Source of the DNA: Hippasteria phrygiana
Taxonomy: Eukaryota; Echinodermata; Asteroidea; Valvatida; Goniasteridae
DNA: 64,000 nucleotides
NCBI GenBank assembly: GCA_037893225.1
Contig: JAZGUH010000563.1
Span: 1 to 64,000 of the forward strand
Direction: 5' to 3'
Under the pieces are notes generated by a model that did no database searches, was not told the origin of the DNA, and worked only from the letters and a program-made list of their open reading frames with translations. Position numbers and translations under genes: made by a program. Of the stretch, positions 50,018 through 63,921 are shown in pieces. Position 1 is the first letter of the stretch. Every line of letters begins with the position of its first letter.

Positions 50018-53000
50018 ATGAAATATCAACCAAATTCAGTAATTTTGACATGTATGGATAGCTTAGATCTGGCGCTACATGTTGCAATTATCGGCGGCTT
50101 CTTAGAGTTAACACTTGTGGAGAAAATTCAAACCTCGCAATGTTTATTTTCTTCCCGGCCACCATCTGTGTGCAGATTACCTTTTATTTATTGCTCCATG
50201 CCTGTCAAATTCCCTGGGGTATGGACTTGCTTTACTCATTCATAATTGCATGAAATATCAACCAAATTCAGTAATTTTGACATGTATGGATAGCTTAGAT
50301 CTGGCGCTACATGTTGCAATTATCGGCGGCTTCTTAGAGTTAAAACTTGTGGAGAAAATTCAAACCTCGCAATGTTTATTTTCTTCCCGCCCACCATCTG
50401 TGTGCAGATTACCTTTTATTTATTGCTCCATGCCTGTCAAATTCCCTGGGGTATGGACTTGCTTTACTCATTCATAATTGCATGAAATATCAACCAAATT
50501 CAGTAATTTTGACATGTATGGATAGCTTAGATCTGGCGCTACATGTTGCAATTATCGGCGGCTTCTTAGAGTTAAAACTTGAGGAGAAAATTCAAACCTC
50601 GCAATGTTCATTTTCTTTCCGGCCAACATCTGTGTGCATATTACCTTCTATTTATTGCTTCATGCCTGTCAAATTCCCTGGGGTATGGACTTGCTTTACT
50701 CATTCATAATTGCATGAAATATCAACCAAATTCAGTAATTTTGACATGTATGGATAGCTTAGATCTGGCGCTACATGTTGCAATTATCGGCGGCTTCTTA
50801 GAGTTAAAACTTGAGGAGAAAATTCAAACCTCGCAATGTTTATTTTCTTTCCGGCCAACATCTGTGTACATGTTACCGTCTATTTATTGCTCCATGCATG
50901 TCAAATTCCCTGGGGTATGGACTTGCTTTACTCATTCATAATTGCATGAAATATCAACCAAATTCAGTAATTTTGACATGTATGGATAGCTTAGATCTGG
51001 CGCTACATGTTGCAATTATCGGCGGCTTCTTAGAGTTAACACTTGTGGAGAAAATTCAAACCTCGCAATGTTTATTTTCTTCCCGGCCACCATCTGTGTG
51101 CAGATTACCTTTTATTTATTGCTCCATGCCTGTCAAATTCCCTGGGGTATGACTTGCTTTACTCATTCATAATTGCATGAAATATCAACCAAATTCAGTA
51201 ATTTTGACATGTATGGATAGCTTAGATCTGGCGCTACATGTTGCAATTATCGGCGGCTTCTTAGAGTTAAAACGTGTGGAGAAAATTCAAACCTCGCAAT
51301 GTTTATTTTCTTTCCGGCCAACATCTGTGTGCATATTACCTTTTATTTATTGCTCCATGCCTGTCAAATTCCCTGGGGTATGACTTGCTTTACTCATTCA
51401 TAATTGCATGAAATATCAACCAAATTCAGTAATTTTGACATGTATGGATAGCTTAGATCTGGCGCTACATGTTGCAATTATCGGCGGCTTCTTAGAGTTA
51501 AAACTTGCGGAGAAAATTCAAACCTCGCAATGTTTATTTTCTTTCCGGCCAACATCTGTGTGCATATTACCTTCTATTTATTGCTCCATGCCTGTCAAAT
51601 TCCCTGGGGTATGACTTGCTTTACTCATTCATAATTGCATGAAATATCAACCAAATTCAGTAATTTTGACATGTATGGATAGCTTAGATCTGGCGCTACA
51701 TGTTGCAATTATCGGCGGCTTCTTAGAGTTAAAACTTGTGGAGAAAATCCAAACCTCGCAATGTTTATTTTCTTTCCGGCCAACATCTGTGTACATGTTA
51801 CCGTCTATTTATTGCTCCATGCATGTCAAATTCCCTGGGGTATGGACTTGCTTTACTCATTCATAATTGCATGAAATATCAACCAAATTCAGTAATTTTG
51901 ACATGTATGGATAGCTTAGATCTGGCGCTACATGTTGCAATTATCGGCGGCTTCTTAGAGTTAACACTTGTGGAGAAAATTCAAACCTCGCAATGTTTAT
52001 TTTCTTCCCGGCCACCATCTGTGTGCAGATTACCTTTTATTTATTGCTCCATGCCTGTCAAATTCCCTGGGGTATGGACTTGCTTTACTCATTCATAATT
52101 GCATGAAATATCAACCAAATTCAGTAATTTTGACATGTATGGATAGCTTAGATCTGGCGCTACATGTTGCAATTATCGGCGGCTTCTTAGAGTTAAAACT
52201 TGTGGAGAAAATTCAAACCTCGCAATGTTTATTTTCTTCCCGCCCACCATCTGTGTGCAGATTACCTTTTATTTATTGCTCCATGCCTGTCAAATTCCCT
52301 GGGGTATGGACTTGCTTTACTCATTCATAATTGCATGAAATATCAACCAAATTCAGTAATTTTGACATGTATGGATAGCTTAGATCTGGCGCTACATGTT
52401 GCAATTATCGGCGGCTTCTTAGAGTTAAAACTTGAGGAGAAAATTCAAACCTCGCAATGTTCATTTTCTTTCCGGCCAACATCTGTGTGCATATTACCTT
52501 CTATTTATTGCTCCATGCCTGTCAAATTCCCTGGGGTTTGACTTGCTTTACTCATTCATAATTGCATGAAATATCAACCAAATTCAGTAATTTTGACATG
52601 TATGGATAGCTTAGATCTGGCGCTACATGTTGCAATTATCGGCGGCTTCTTAGAGTTAACACTTGTGGAGAAAATTCAAACCTCGCAATGTTTATTTTCT
52701 TTCCGGCCAACATCTGTGTGCATATTACCTTCTATTTATTGCTTCATGCCTGTCAAATTCCCTGGGGTATGGACTTGCTTTACTCATTCATAATTGCATG
52801 AAATATCAACCAAATTCAGTAATTTTGACATGTATGGATAGCTTAGATCTGGCGCTACATGTTGCAATTATCGGCGACTTCTTAGAGTTAAAACTTGTGG
52901 AGAAAATTCAAACCTCGCAATGTTTATTTTCTTTCCGGCCAACATCTGTGTACATGTTACCGTCTATTTATTGCTCCATGCATGTCAAATTCCCTGGGGT

Positions 53001-54882
53001 ATGGACTTGCTTTACTCATTCATAATTGCATGAAATATCAACCAAATTCAGTAATTTTGACATGTATGGATAGCTTAGATCTGGCGCTACATGTTGCAAT
53101 TATCGGCGGCTTCTTAGAGTTAACACTTGTGGAGAAAATTCAAACCTCGCAATGTTTATTTTCTTCCCGGCCACTATCTGTGTGCAGATTACCTTTTATG
53201 TATTGCTCCATGCCTGTCAAATTCCCTGGGGTATGGACTTGCTTTACTCATTCATAATTGCATGAAATATCAACCAAATTCAGTAATTTTGACATGTATG
53301 GATAGCTTAGATCTGGCGCTACATGTTGCAATTATCGGCGGCTTCTTAGAGTTAAAACTTGTGGAGAAAATTCAAACCTCGCAATGTTTATTTTCTTTCC
53401 GGCCAACATCTGTGTGCATATTACCTTCTATTTATTGCTCCATGCCTGTCAAATTCCCTGGGGTATGACTTGCTTTACTCATTCATAATTGCATGAAATA
53501 TCAACCAAATTCAGTAATTTTGACATGTATGGATAGCTTAGATCTGGCGCTACATGTTGCAATTATCGGCGGCTTCTTAGAGTTAACACTTGTGGAGAAA
53601 ATTCAAACCTCGCAATGTTTATTTTCTTCCCGGCCACCATCTGTGTGCAGATTACCTTTTATTTATTGCTCCATGCCTGTCAAATTCCCTGGGGTATGGA
53701 CTTGCTTTACTCATTCATAATTGCATGAAATATCAACCAAATTCAGTAATTTTGACATGTATGGATAGCTTAGATCTGGCGCTACATGTTGCAATTATCG
53801 GCGGCTTCTTAGAGTTAAAACTTGCGGAGAAAATTCAAACCTCGCAATGTTTATTTTCTTTCCGGCCAACATCTGTGTGCATATTACCTTCTATTTATTG
53901 CTCCATGCCTGTCAAATTCCCTGGGGTATGGACTTGCTTTACTCATTCATAATTGCATGAAATATCAACCAAATTCAGTAATTTTGACATGTATGGGTAG
54001 CTTAGATCTGGCGCTACATGTTGCAATTATCGGCGGCTTCTTAGAGTTAACACTTGTGGAGAAAATTCAAACCTCGCAATGTTTATTTTCTTTCCGGCCA
54101 ACATCTGTGTGCATATTACCTTCTATTTATTGCTTCATGCCTGTCAAATTCCCTGGGGTATGGACTTGCTTTACTCATTCATAATTGCATGAAATATCAA
54201 CCAAATTCAGTAATTTTGACATGTATGGATAGCTTAGATCTGGCGCTACATGTTGCAATTATCGGCGGCTTCTTAGAGTTAAAACTTGCGGAGAAAATTC
54301 AAACCTCGCAATGTTTATTTTCTTTCCGGCCAACATCTGTGTGCATATTACCTTTTATTTATTGCTCCATGCCTGTCAAATTCCCTGGGGTATGACTTGC
54401 TTTACTCATTCATAATTGCATGAAATATCAACCAAATTCAGTAATTTTGACATGTATGGATAGCTTAGATCTGGCGCTACATGTTGCAATTATCGGCGGC
54501 TTCTTAGAGTTAAAACTTGCGGAGAAAATTCAAACCTCGCAATGTTTATTTTCTTTCCGGCCAACATCTGTGTGCATATTACCTTCTATTTATTGCTCCA
54601 TGCCTGTCAAATTCCCTGGGGTATGACTTGCTTTACTCATTCATAATTGCATGAAATATCAACCAAATTCAGTAATTTTGACATGTATGGATAGCTTAGA
54701 TCTGGCGCTACATGTTGCAATTATCGGCGGCGTCTTAGAGTTAAAACTTGTGGAGAAAATCCAAACCTCGCAATGTTTATTTTCTTTCCGGCCAACATCT
54801 GTGTACATGTTACCGTCTATTTATTGCTCCATGCATGTCAAATTCCCTGGGGTATGGACTTGCTTTACTCATTCATAATTGC
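50018..54882 (+). repeat. Super-HOR copy 2 (21 monomers, 4865 bp)
   Basis: Same first 18 monomers as copy 1, then A (T167) at 54189, A at 54420 and Bm at 54651. Relative to copy 1 it lacks P Dt Eg F C (1159 bp, 48397-49555) and gains one Bm. The Bm at 54651 has a private T-to-G at base 82 (position 54732). Confidence 0.9.
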
Positions 54883-57800
54883 ATGAAATATCAACCAAAT
54901 TCAGTAATTTTGACATGTATGGATAGCTTAGATCTGGCGCTACATGTTGCAATTATCGGCGGCTTCTTAGAGTTAACACTTGTGGAGAAAATTCAAACCT
55001 CGCAATGTTTATTTTCTTCCCGGCCACCATCTGTGTGCAGATTACCTTTTATTTATTGCTCCATGCCTGTCAAATTCCCTGGGGTATGGACTTGCTTTAC
55101 TCATTCATAATTGCATGAAATATCAACCAAATTCAGTAATTTTGACATGTATGGATAGCTTAGATCTGGCGCTACATGTTGCAATTATCGGCGGCTTCTT
55201 AGAGTTAAAACTTGTGGAGAAAATTCAAACCTCGCAATGTTTATTTTCTTCCCGCCCACCATCTGTGTGCAGATTACCTTTTATTTATTGCTCCATGCCT
55301 GTCAAATTCCCTGGGGTATGGACTTGCTTTACTCATTCATAATTGCATGAAATATCAACCAAATTCAGTAATTTTGACATGTATGGATAGCTTAGATCTG
55401 GCGCTACATGTTGCAATTATCGGCGGCTTCTTAGAGTTAAAACTTGAGGAGAAAATTCAAACCTCGCAATGTTCATTTTCTTTCCGGCCAACATCTGTGT
55501 GCATATTACCTTCTATTTATTGCTTCATGCCTGTCAAATTCCCTGGGGTATGGACTTGCTTTACTCATTCATAATTGCATGAAATATCAACCAAATTCAG
55601 TAATTTTGACATGTATGGATAGCTTAGATCTGGCGCTACATGTTGCAATTATCGGCGGCTTCTTAGAGTTAAAACTTGAGGAGAAAATTCAAACCTCGCA
55701 ATGTTTATTTTCTTTCCGGCCAACATCTGTGTACATGTTACCGTCTATTTATTGCTCCATGCATGTCAAATTCCCTGGGGTATGGACTTGCTTTACTCAT
55801 TCATAATTGCATGAAATATCAACCAAATTCAGTAATTTTGACATGTATGGATAGCTTAGATCTGGCGCTACATGTTGCAATTATCGGCGGCTTCTTAGAG
55901 TTAACACTTGTGGAGAAAATTCAAACCTCGCAATGTTTATTTTCTTCCCGGCCACCATCTGTGTGCAGATTACCTTTTATTTATTGCTCCATGCCTGTCA
56001 AATTCCCTGGGGTATGACTTGCTTTACTCATTCATAATTGCATGAAATATCAACCAAATTCAGTAATTTTGACACGTATGGATAGCTTAGATCTGGCGCT
56101 ACATGTTGCAATTATCGGCGGCTTCTTAGAGTTAAAACGTGTGGAGAAAATTCAAACCTCGCAATGTTTATTTTCTTTCCGGCCAACATCTGTGTGCATA
56201 TTACCTTTTATTTATTGCTCCATGCCTGTCAAATTCCCTGGGGTATGACTTGCTTTACTCATTCATAATTGCATGAAATATCAACCAAATTCAGTAATTT
56301 TGACATGTATGGATAGCTTAGATCTGGCGCTACATGTTGCAATTATCGGCGGCTTCTTAGAGTTAAAACTTGCGGAGAAAATTCAAACCTCGCAATGTTT
56401 ATTTTCTTTCCGGCCAACATCTGTGTGCATATTACCTTCTATTTATTGCTCCATGCCTGTCAAATTCCCTGGGGTATGACTTGCTTTACTCATTCATAAT
56501 TGCATGAAATATCAACCAAATTCAGTAATTTTGACATGTATGGATAGCTTAGATCTGGCGCTACATGTTGCAATTATCGGCGGCTTCTTAGAGTTAAAAC
56601 TTGTGGAGAAAATCCAAACCTCGCAATGTTTATTTTCTTTCCGGCCAACATCTGTGTACATGTTACCGTCTATTTATTGCTCCATGCATGTCAAATTCCC
56701 TGGGGTATGGACTTGCTTTACTCATTCATAATTGCATGAAATATCAACCAAATTCAGTAATTTTGACATGTATGGATAGCTTAGATCTGGCGCTACATGT
56801 TGCAATTATCGGCGGCTTCTTAGAGTTAACACTTGTGGAGAAAATTCAAACCTCGCAATGTTTATTTTCTTCCCGGCCACCATCTGTGTGCAGATTACCT
56901 TTTATTTATTGCTCCATGCCTGTCAAATTCCCTGGGGTATGGACTTGCTTTACTCATTCATAATTGCATGAAATATCAACCAAATTCAGTAATTTTGACA
57001 TGTATGGATAGCTTAGATCTGGCGCTACATGTTGCAATTATCGGCGGCTTCTTAGAGTTAAAACTTGTGGAGAAAATTCAAACCTCGCAATGTTTATTTT
57101 CTTCCCGCCCACCATCTGTGTGCAGATTACCTTTTATTTATTGCTCCATGCCTGTCAAATTCCCTGGGGTATGGACTTGCTTTACTCATTCATAATTGCA
57201 TGAAATATCAACCAAATTCAGTAATTTTGACATGTATGGATAGCTTAGATCTGGCGCTACATGTTGCAATTATCGGCGGCTTCTTAGAGTTAAAACTTGA
57301 GGAGAAAATTCAAACCTCGCAATGTTCATTTTCTTTCCGGCCAACATCTGTGTGCATATTACCTTCTATTTATTGCTCCATGCCTGTCAAATTCCCTGGG
57401 GTTTGACTTGCTTTACTCATTCATAATTGCATGAAATATCAACCAAATTCAGTAATTTTGACATGTATGGATAGCTTAGATCTGGCGCTACATGTTGCAA
57501 TTATCGGCGGCTTCTTAGAGTTAACACTTGTGGAGAAAATTCAAACCTCGCAATGTTTATTTTCTTTCCGGCCAACATCTGTGTGCATATTACCTTCTAT
57601 TTATTGCTTCATGCCTGTCAAATTCCCTGGGGTATGGACTTGCTTTACTCATTCATAATTGCATGAAATATCAACCAAATTCAGTAATTTTGACATGTAT
57701 GGATAGCTTAGATCTGGCGCTACATGTTGCAATTATCGGCGACTTCTTAGAGTTAAAACTTGTGGAGAAAATTCAAACCTCGCAATGTTTATTTTCTTTC

Positions 57801-60444
57801 CGGCCAACATCTGTGTACATGTTACCGTCTATTTATTGCTCCATGCATGTCAAATTCCCTGGGGTATGGACTTGCTTTACTCATTCATAATTGCATGAAA
57901 TATCAACCAAATTCAGTAATTTTGACATGTATGGATAGCTTAGATCTGGCGCTACATGTTGCAATTATCGGCGGCTTCTTAGAGTTAACACTTGTGGAGA
58001 AAATTCAAACCTCGCAATGTTTATTTTCTTCCCGGCCACTATCTGTGTGCAGATTACCTTTTATGTATTGCTCCATGCCTGTCAAATTCCCTGGGGTATG
58101 GACTTGCTTTACTCATTCATAATTGCATGAAATATCAACCAAATTCAGTAATTTTGACATGTATGGATAGCTTAGATCTGGCGCTACATGTTGCAATTAT
58201 CGGCGGCTTCTTAGAGTTAAAACTTGTGGAGAAAATTCAAACCTCGCAATGTTTATTTTCTTTCCGGCCAACATCTGTGTGCATATTACCTTCTATTTAT
58301 TGCTCCATGCCTGTCAAATTCCCTGGGGTATGACTTGCTTTACTCATTCATAATTGCATGAAATATCAACCAAATTCAGTAATTTTGACATGTATGGATA
58401 GCTTAGATCTGGCGCTACATGTTGCAATTATCGGCGGCTTCTTAGAGTTAACACTTGTGGAGAAAATTCAAACCTCGCAATGTTTATTTTCTTCCCGGCC
58501 ACCATCTGTGTGCAGATTACCTTTTATTTATTGCTCCATGCCTGTCAAATTCCCTGGGGTATGGACTTGCTTTACTCATTCATAATTGCATGAAATATCA
58601 ACCAAATTCAGTAATTTTGACATGTATGGATAGCTTAGATCTGGCGCTACATGTTGCAATTATCGGCGGCTTCTTAGAGTTAAAACTTGCGGAGAAAATT
58701 CAAACCTCGCAATGTTTATTTTCTTTCCGGCCAACATCTGTGTGCATATTACCTTCTATTTATTGCTCCATGCCTGTCAAATTCCCTGGGGTATGGACTT
58801 GCTTTACTCATTCATAATTGCATGAAATATCAACCAAATTCAGTAATTTTGACATGTATGGGTAGCTTAGATCTGGCGCTACATGTTGCAATTATCGGCG
58901 GCTTCTTAGAGTTAACACTTGTGGAGAAAATTCAAACCTCGCAATGTTTATTTTCTTTCCGGCCAACATCTGTGTGCATATTACCTTCTATTTATTGCTT
59001 CATGCCTGTCAAATTCCCTGGGGTATGGACTTGCTTTACTCATTCATAATTGCATGAAATATCAACCAAATTCAGTAATTTTGACATGTATGGATAGCTT
59101 TGATCTGGCGCTACATGTTGCAATTATCGGCGGCTTCTTAGAGTTAACACTTGTGGAGAAAATTCAAACCTCGCAATGTTTATTTTCTTCCCGGCTACCA
59201 TCTGTGTGCAGATTACCTTTTATTTATTGCTTCATGCCTGTCAAATTCCCTGGGGTATGGACTTGCTTTACTCATTCATAATTGCATGAAATATCAACCA
59301 AATTCAGTAATTTTGACATGTATGGATAGCTTAGATCTGGCGCTACATGTTGCAATTATCGGCGGCTTCTTAGAGTTAAAACTTGTGGAGAAAATTCAAA
59401 CCTCGCAATGTTTATTTTCTTTCCGGCCAACATCTGTGTACATTTTACCGTCTATTTATTGCTCCATGCATGTCAAATTCCCTGGGGTATGGACTTGCTT
59501 TACTCATTCATAATTGCATGAAATATCAACCAAATTCAGTAATTTTGACATGTATGGATAGCTTAGATCTGGCGCTACATGTTGCAATTATCGGCGGCTT
59601 CTTAGAGTTAACACTTGTGGAGAAAATTCAAACCTCGCAATGTTTATTTTCTTCCCGGCCACTATCTGTGTGCAGATTACCTTTTATGTATTGCTCCATG
59701 CCTGTCAAATTCCCTGGGGTATGGACTTGCTTTACTCATTCATAATTGCATGAAATATCAACCAAATTCAGTAATTTTGACATGTATGGATAGCTTAGAT
59801 CTGGCGCTACATGTTGCAATTATCGGCGGCTTCTTAGAGTTAAAACTTGTGGAGAAAATTCAAACCTCGCAATGTTTATTTTCTTTCCGGCCAACATCTG
59901 TGTGCATATTACCTTCTATTTATTGCTCCATGCCTGTCAAATTCCCTGGGGTATGACTTGCTTTACTCATTCATAATTGCATGAAATATCAACCAAATTC
60001 AGTAATTTTGACATGTATGGATAGCTTAGATCTGGCGCTACATGTTGCAATTATCGGCGGCTTCTTAGAGTTAACACTTGTGGAGAAAATTCAAACCTCG
60101 CAATGTTTATTTTCTTCCCGGCCACCATCTGTGTGCAGATTACCTTTTATTTATTGCTCCATGCCTGTCAAATTCCCTGGGGTATGGACTTGCTTTACTC
60201 ATTCATAATTGCATGAAATATCAACCAAATTCAGTAATTTTGACATGTATGGATAGCTTAGATCTGGCGCTACATGTTGCAATTATCGGCGGCTTCTTAG
60301 AGTTAAAACTTGCGGAGAAAATTCAAACCTCGCAATGTTTATTTTCTTTCCGGCCAACATCTGTGTGCATATTACCTTCTATTTATTGCTCCATGCCTGT
60401 CAAATTCCCTGGGGTATGGACTTGCTTTACTCATTCATAATTGC
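54883..60444 (+). repeat. Super-HOR copy 3 (24 monomers, 5562 bp)
   Basis: Matches copy 1 at an offset of 10657 bp through the C at 59981. It then has AL at 60213 where copy 1 has A. The K at 56042 has a private T-to-C at base 35 (gacacgta, position 56076). The 7-mer C AL Mg P Dt Eg F (58358-59980, 1623 bp) is followed by a second C AL Mg. Confidence 0.9.
58358..59980 (+). repeat. 7-mer C AL Mg P Dt Eg F, copy 2 (1623 bp)
   Basis: Same class order as 47701. Its first three classes repeat again at 59981, 60213 and 60445, so the 1623-bp step continues partly into domain VI. Confidence 0.85.
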
Positions 60445-61138
60445 ATGAAATATCAACCAAATTCAGTAATTTTGACATGTATGGGTAGCTTAGATCTGGC
60501 GCTACATGTTGCAATTATCGGCGGCTTCTTAGAGTTAACACTTGTGGAGAAAATTCAAACCTCGCAATGTTTATTTTCTTTCCGGCCAACATCTGTGTGC
60601 ATATTACCTTCTATTTATTGCTCCATGCCTGTCAAATTCCCTGGGGTATGGACTTGCTTTACTCATTCATAATTGCATGAAATATCAACCAAATTCAGTA
60701 ATTTTGACATGTATGGATAGCTTTGATCTGGCGCTACATGTTGCAATTATCGGCGGCTTCTTAGAGTTAAAACTTGTGGAGAAAATTCAAACCTCGCAAT
60801 GTTTATTTTCTTTCCGGCCAACATCTGTGTGCATATTACCTTCTATTTATTGCTCCATGCCTGTCAAATTCCCTGGGGTATGACTTGCTTTACTCATTCA
60901 TAATTGCATGAAATATCAACCAAATTCAGTAATTTTGACATGTATGGATAGCTTAGATCTGGCGCTACATGTTGCAATTATCGGCGGCTTCTTAGAGTTA
61001 AAACTTGTGGAGAAAATTCAAACCTCGCAATGTTTATTTTCTTTCCGGCCAACATCTGTGTGCATATTACCTTCTATTTATTGCTCCATGCCTGTCAAAT
61101 TCCCTGGGGTATGACTTGCTTTACTCATTCATAATTGC

Positions 61139-61372
61139 ATGAAATATCAACCAAATTCAGTAATTTTGACATGTATGGATAGCTTAGATCTGGCGCTACA
61201 TGTTGCAATTATCGGCGGCTTCTTAGAGTTAAAACTTGTGGAGAAAATCCAAACCTCGCAATGTTTATTTTCTTTCCGGCCAACATCTGCGTACATGTTA
61301 TACCGTCTATTTATTGCTCCATGCATGTCAAATTCCCTGGGGTATGGACTTGCTTTACTCATTCATAATTGC
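61139..61372 (+). repeat. Bm monomer with 2-bp insertion (234 bp)
   Basis: A TA is duplicated in the core (ttataccg instead of ttaccg, near 61300), and base 152 is T-to-C. It is the longest monomer seen. The shift creates the longest plus-strand open frame of the window (61139-61579) and removes a stop on the minus strand. Both are by-products. Confidence 0.9.
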
Positions 61373-62993
61373 ATGAAATATCAACCAAATTCAGTAATTT
61401 TGACATGTATGGATAGCTTAGATCTGGCGCTACATGTTGCAATTATCGGCGGCTTCTTAGAGTTAACACTTGTGGAGAAAATTCAAACCTCGCAATGTTT
61501 ATTTTCTTTCCGGCCAACATCTGTGTGCATATTACCTTCTATTTATTGCTCCATGCCTGTCAAATTCCCTGGGGTATGACTTGCTTTACTCATTCATAAT
61601 TGCATGAAATATCAACCAAATTCAGTAATTTTGACATGTATGGATAGCTTAGATCTGGCGCTACATGTTGCAATTATCGGCGGCTTCTTAGAGTTAAAAC
61701 TTGTGGAGAAAATTCAAACCTCGCAATGTTTATTTTCTTCCCGCCCACCATCTGTGTGCAGATTACCTTTTATTTATTGCTCCATGCCTGTCAAATTCCC
61801 TGGGGTATGGACTTGCTTTACTCATTCATAATTGCATGAAATATCAACCAAATTCAGTAATTTTGACATGTATGGATAGCTTAGATCTGGCGCTACATGT
61901 TGCAATTATCGGCGGCTTCTTAGAGTTAAAACTTGTGGAGAAAATTCAAACCTCGCAATGTTCATTTTCTTTCCGGCCAACATCTGTGTGCATATTACCT
62001 TCTATTTATTGCTCCATGCCTGTCAAATTCCCTGGGGTTTGACTTGCTTTACTCATTCATAATTGCATGAAATATCAACCAAATTCAGTAATTTTGACAT
62101 GTATGGGTAGCTTAGATCTGGCGCTACATGTTGCAATTATCGGCGGCTTCTTAGAGTTAACACTTGTGGAGAAAATTCAAACCTCGCAATGTTTATTTTC
62201 TTTCCGGCCAACATCTGTGTGCATATTACCTTCTATTTATTGCTTCATGCCTGTCAAATTCCCTGGGGTATGGACTTGCTTTACTCATTCATAATTGCAT
62301 GAAATATCAACCAAATTCAGTAATTTTGACATGTATGGATAGCTTTGATCTGGCGCTACATGTTGCAATTATCGGCGGCTTCTTAGAGTTAAAACTTGTG
62401 GAGAAAATTCAAACCTCGCAATGTTTATTTTCTTTCCGGCCAACATCTGTGTACATGTTACCGTCTATTTATTGCTCCATGCATGTCAAATTCCCTGGGG
62501 TATGGACTTGCTTTACTCATTCATAATTGCATGAAATATCAACCAAATTCAGTAATTTTGACATGTATGGATAGCTTAGATCTGGCGCTACATGTTGCAA
62601 TTATCGGCGGCTTCTTAGAGTTAAAACTTGTGGAGAAAATTCAAACCTCGCAATGTTTATTTTCTTTCCGGCCAACATCTGTGTGCATATTACCTTCTAT
62701 TTATTGCTCCATGCCTGTCAAATTCCCTGGGGTATGACTTGCTTTACTCATTCATAATTGCATGAAATATCAACCAAATTCAGTAATTTTGACATGTATG
62801 GATAGCTTAGATCTGGCGCTACATGTTGCAATTATCGGCGGCTTCTTAGAGTTAACACTTGTGGAGAAAATTCAAACCTCGCAATGTTTATTTTCTTCCC
62901 GGCCACCATCTGTGTGCAGATTACCTTTTATTTATTGCTCCATGCCTGTCAAATTCCCTGGGGTATGGACTTGCTTTACTCATTCATAATTGC

Positions 62994-63226
62994 ATGAAAT
63001 ATCAAACCAAATTCAGTAATTTTGACATGTATGGATAGCTTAGATCTGGCGCTACATGTTGCAATTATCGGCGGCTTCTTAGAGTTAAAACTTGCGGAGA
63101 AAATTCAAACCTCGCAATGTTTATTTTCTTTCCGGCCAACATCTGTGTGCATATTACCTTCTATTTATTGCTCCATGCATGTCAAATTCCCTGGGGTATG
63201 GACTTGCTTTACTCATTCATAATTGC
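62994..63226 (+). repeat. A-type monomer with 1-bp insertion (233 bp)
   Basis: An extra A near 63003-63006 gives atcaaacc instead of atcaacc. The monomer also mixes C101 of A with A185 of B/D and a 232-type tail. Confidence 0.9.
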
Positions 63227-63921
63227 ATGAAATATCAACCAAATTCAGTAATTTTGACATGTATGGATAGCTTAGATCTGGCGCTACATGTTGCAATCAT
63301 CGGCGGCTTCTTAGAGTTAACACTTGTGGAGAAAATTCAAACCTCGCAATGTTTATTTTCTTTCCGGCCAACATCTGTGTGCATATTACCTTCTATTTAT
63401 TGCTTCATGCCTGTCAAATTCCCTGGGGTATGGACTTGCTTTACTCATTCATAATTGCATGAAATATCAACCAAATTCAGTAATTTTGACATGTATGGAT
63501 AGCTTTGATCTGGCGCTACATGTTGCAATTATCGGCGGCTTCTTAGAGTTAACACTTGTGGAGAAAATTCAAACCTCGCAATGTTTATTTTCTTCCCGGC
63601 TACCATCTGTGTGCAGATTACCTTTTATTTATTGCTCCATGCCTGTCAAATTCCCTGGGGTATGGACTTGCTTTACTCATTCATAATTGCATGAAATATC
63701 AACCAAATTCAGTAATTTTGACATGTATGGATAGCTTAGATCTGGCGCTACATGTTGCAATTATCGGCGGCTTCTTAGAGTTAAAACTTGTGGAGAAAAT
63801 TCAAACCTCGCAATGTTTATTTTCTTTCCGGCCACCATCTGTGTGCATATTACCTTCTATTTATTGCTCCATGCCTGTCAAATTCCCTGGGGTATGACTT
63901 GCTTTACTCATTTATAATTGC

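Larger units (their letters stand above)
44226..60444 (+). repeat. Array domain V, super-HOR of 21 to 25 monomers
   Basis: Three successive copies start at 44226, 50018 and 54883. All share the 18-monomer run C Gc O N Cs K A Bm C Gc He M Dd Eg F C AL Mg. They differ in what follows: P Dt Eg F C A A; A A Bm; P Dt Eg F C AL. The offset between copies 1 and 3 is 10657 bp over 23 monomers. Confidence 0.9.

Noticed and set aside
61147..61362. Only minus-strand open frame of note (71 codons)
   Set aside because: It is the antisense of the same insertion-bearing monomer. The equivalent frame is closed in other monomers, so it is a by-product of private changes.
61139..61579. Longest plus-strand open frame (146 codons)
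   Set aside because: It exists only because a TA insertion in one satellite monomer shifts phase into the next monomer. It has no family resemblance and no constraint.
11..63897. Hundreds of repeated 68-120 codon open frames as a tandem gene family
   Set aside because: They have the monomer period and overlap in two frames. Most variable sites change the residue, one class has a stop in every copy, and indels occur freely. This is satellite, not genes.
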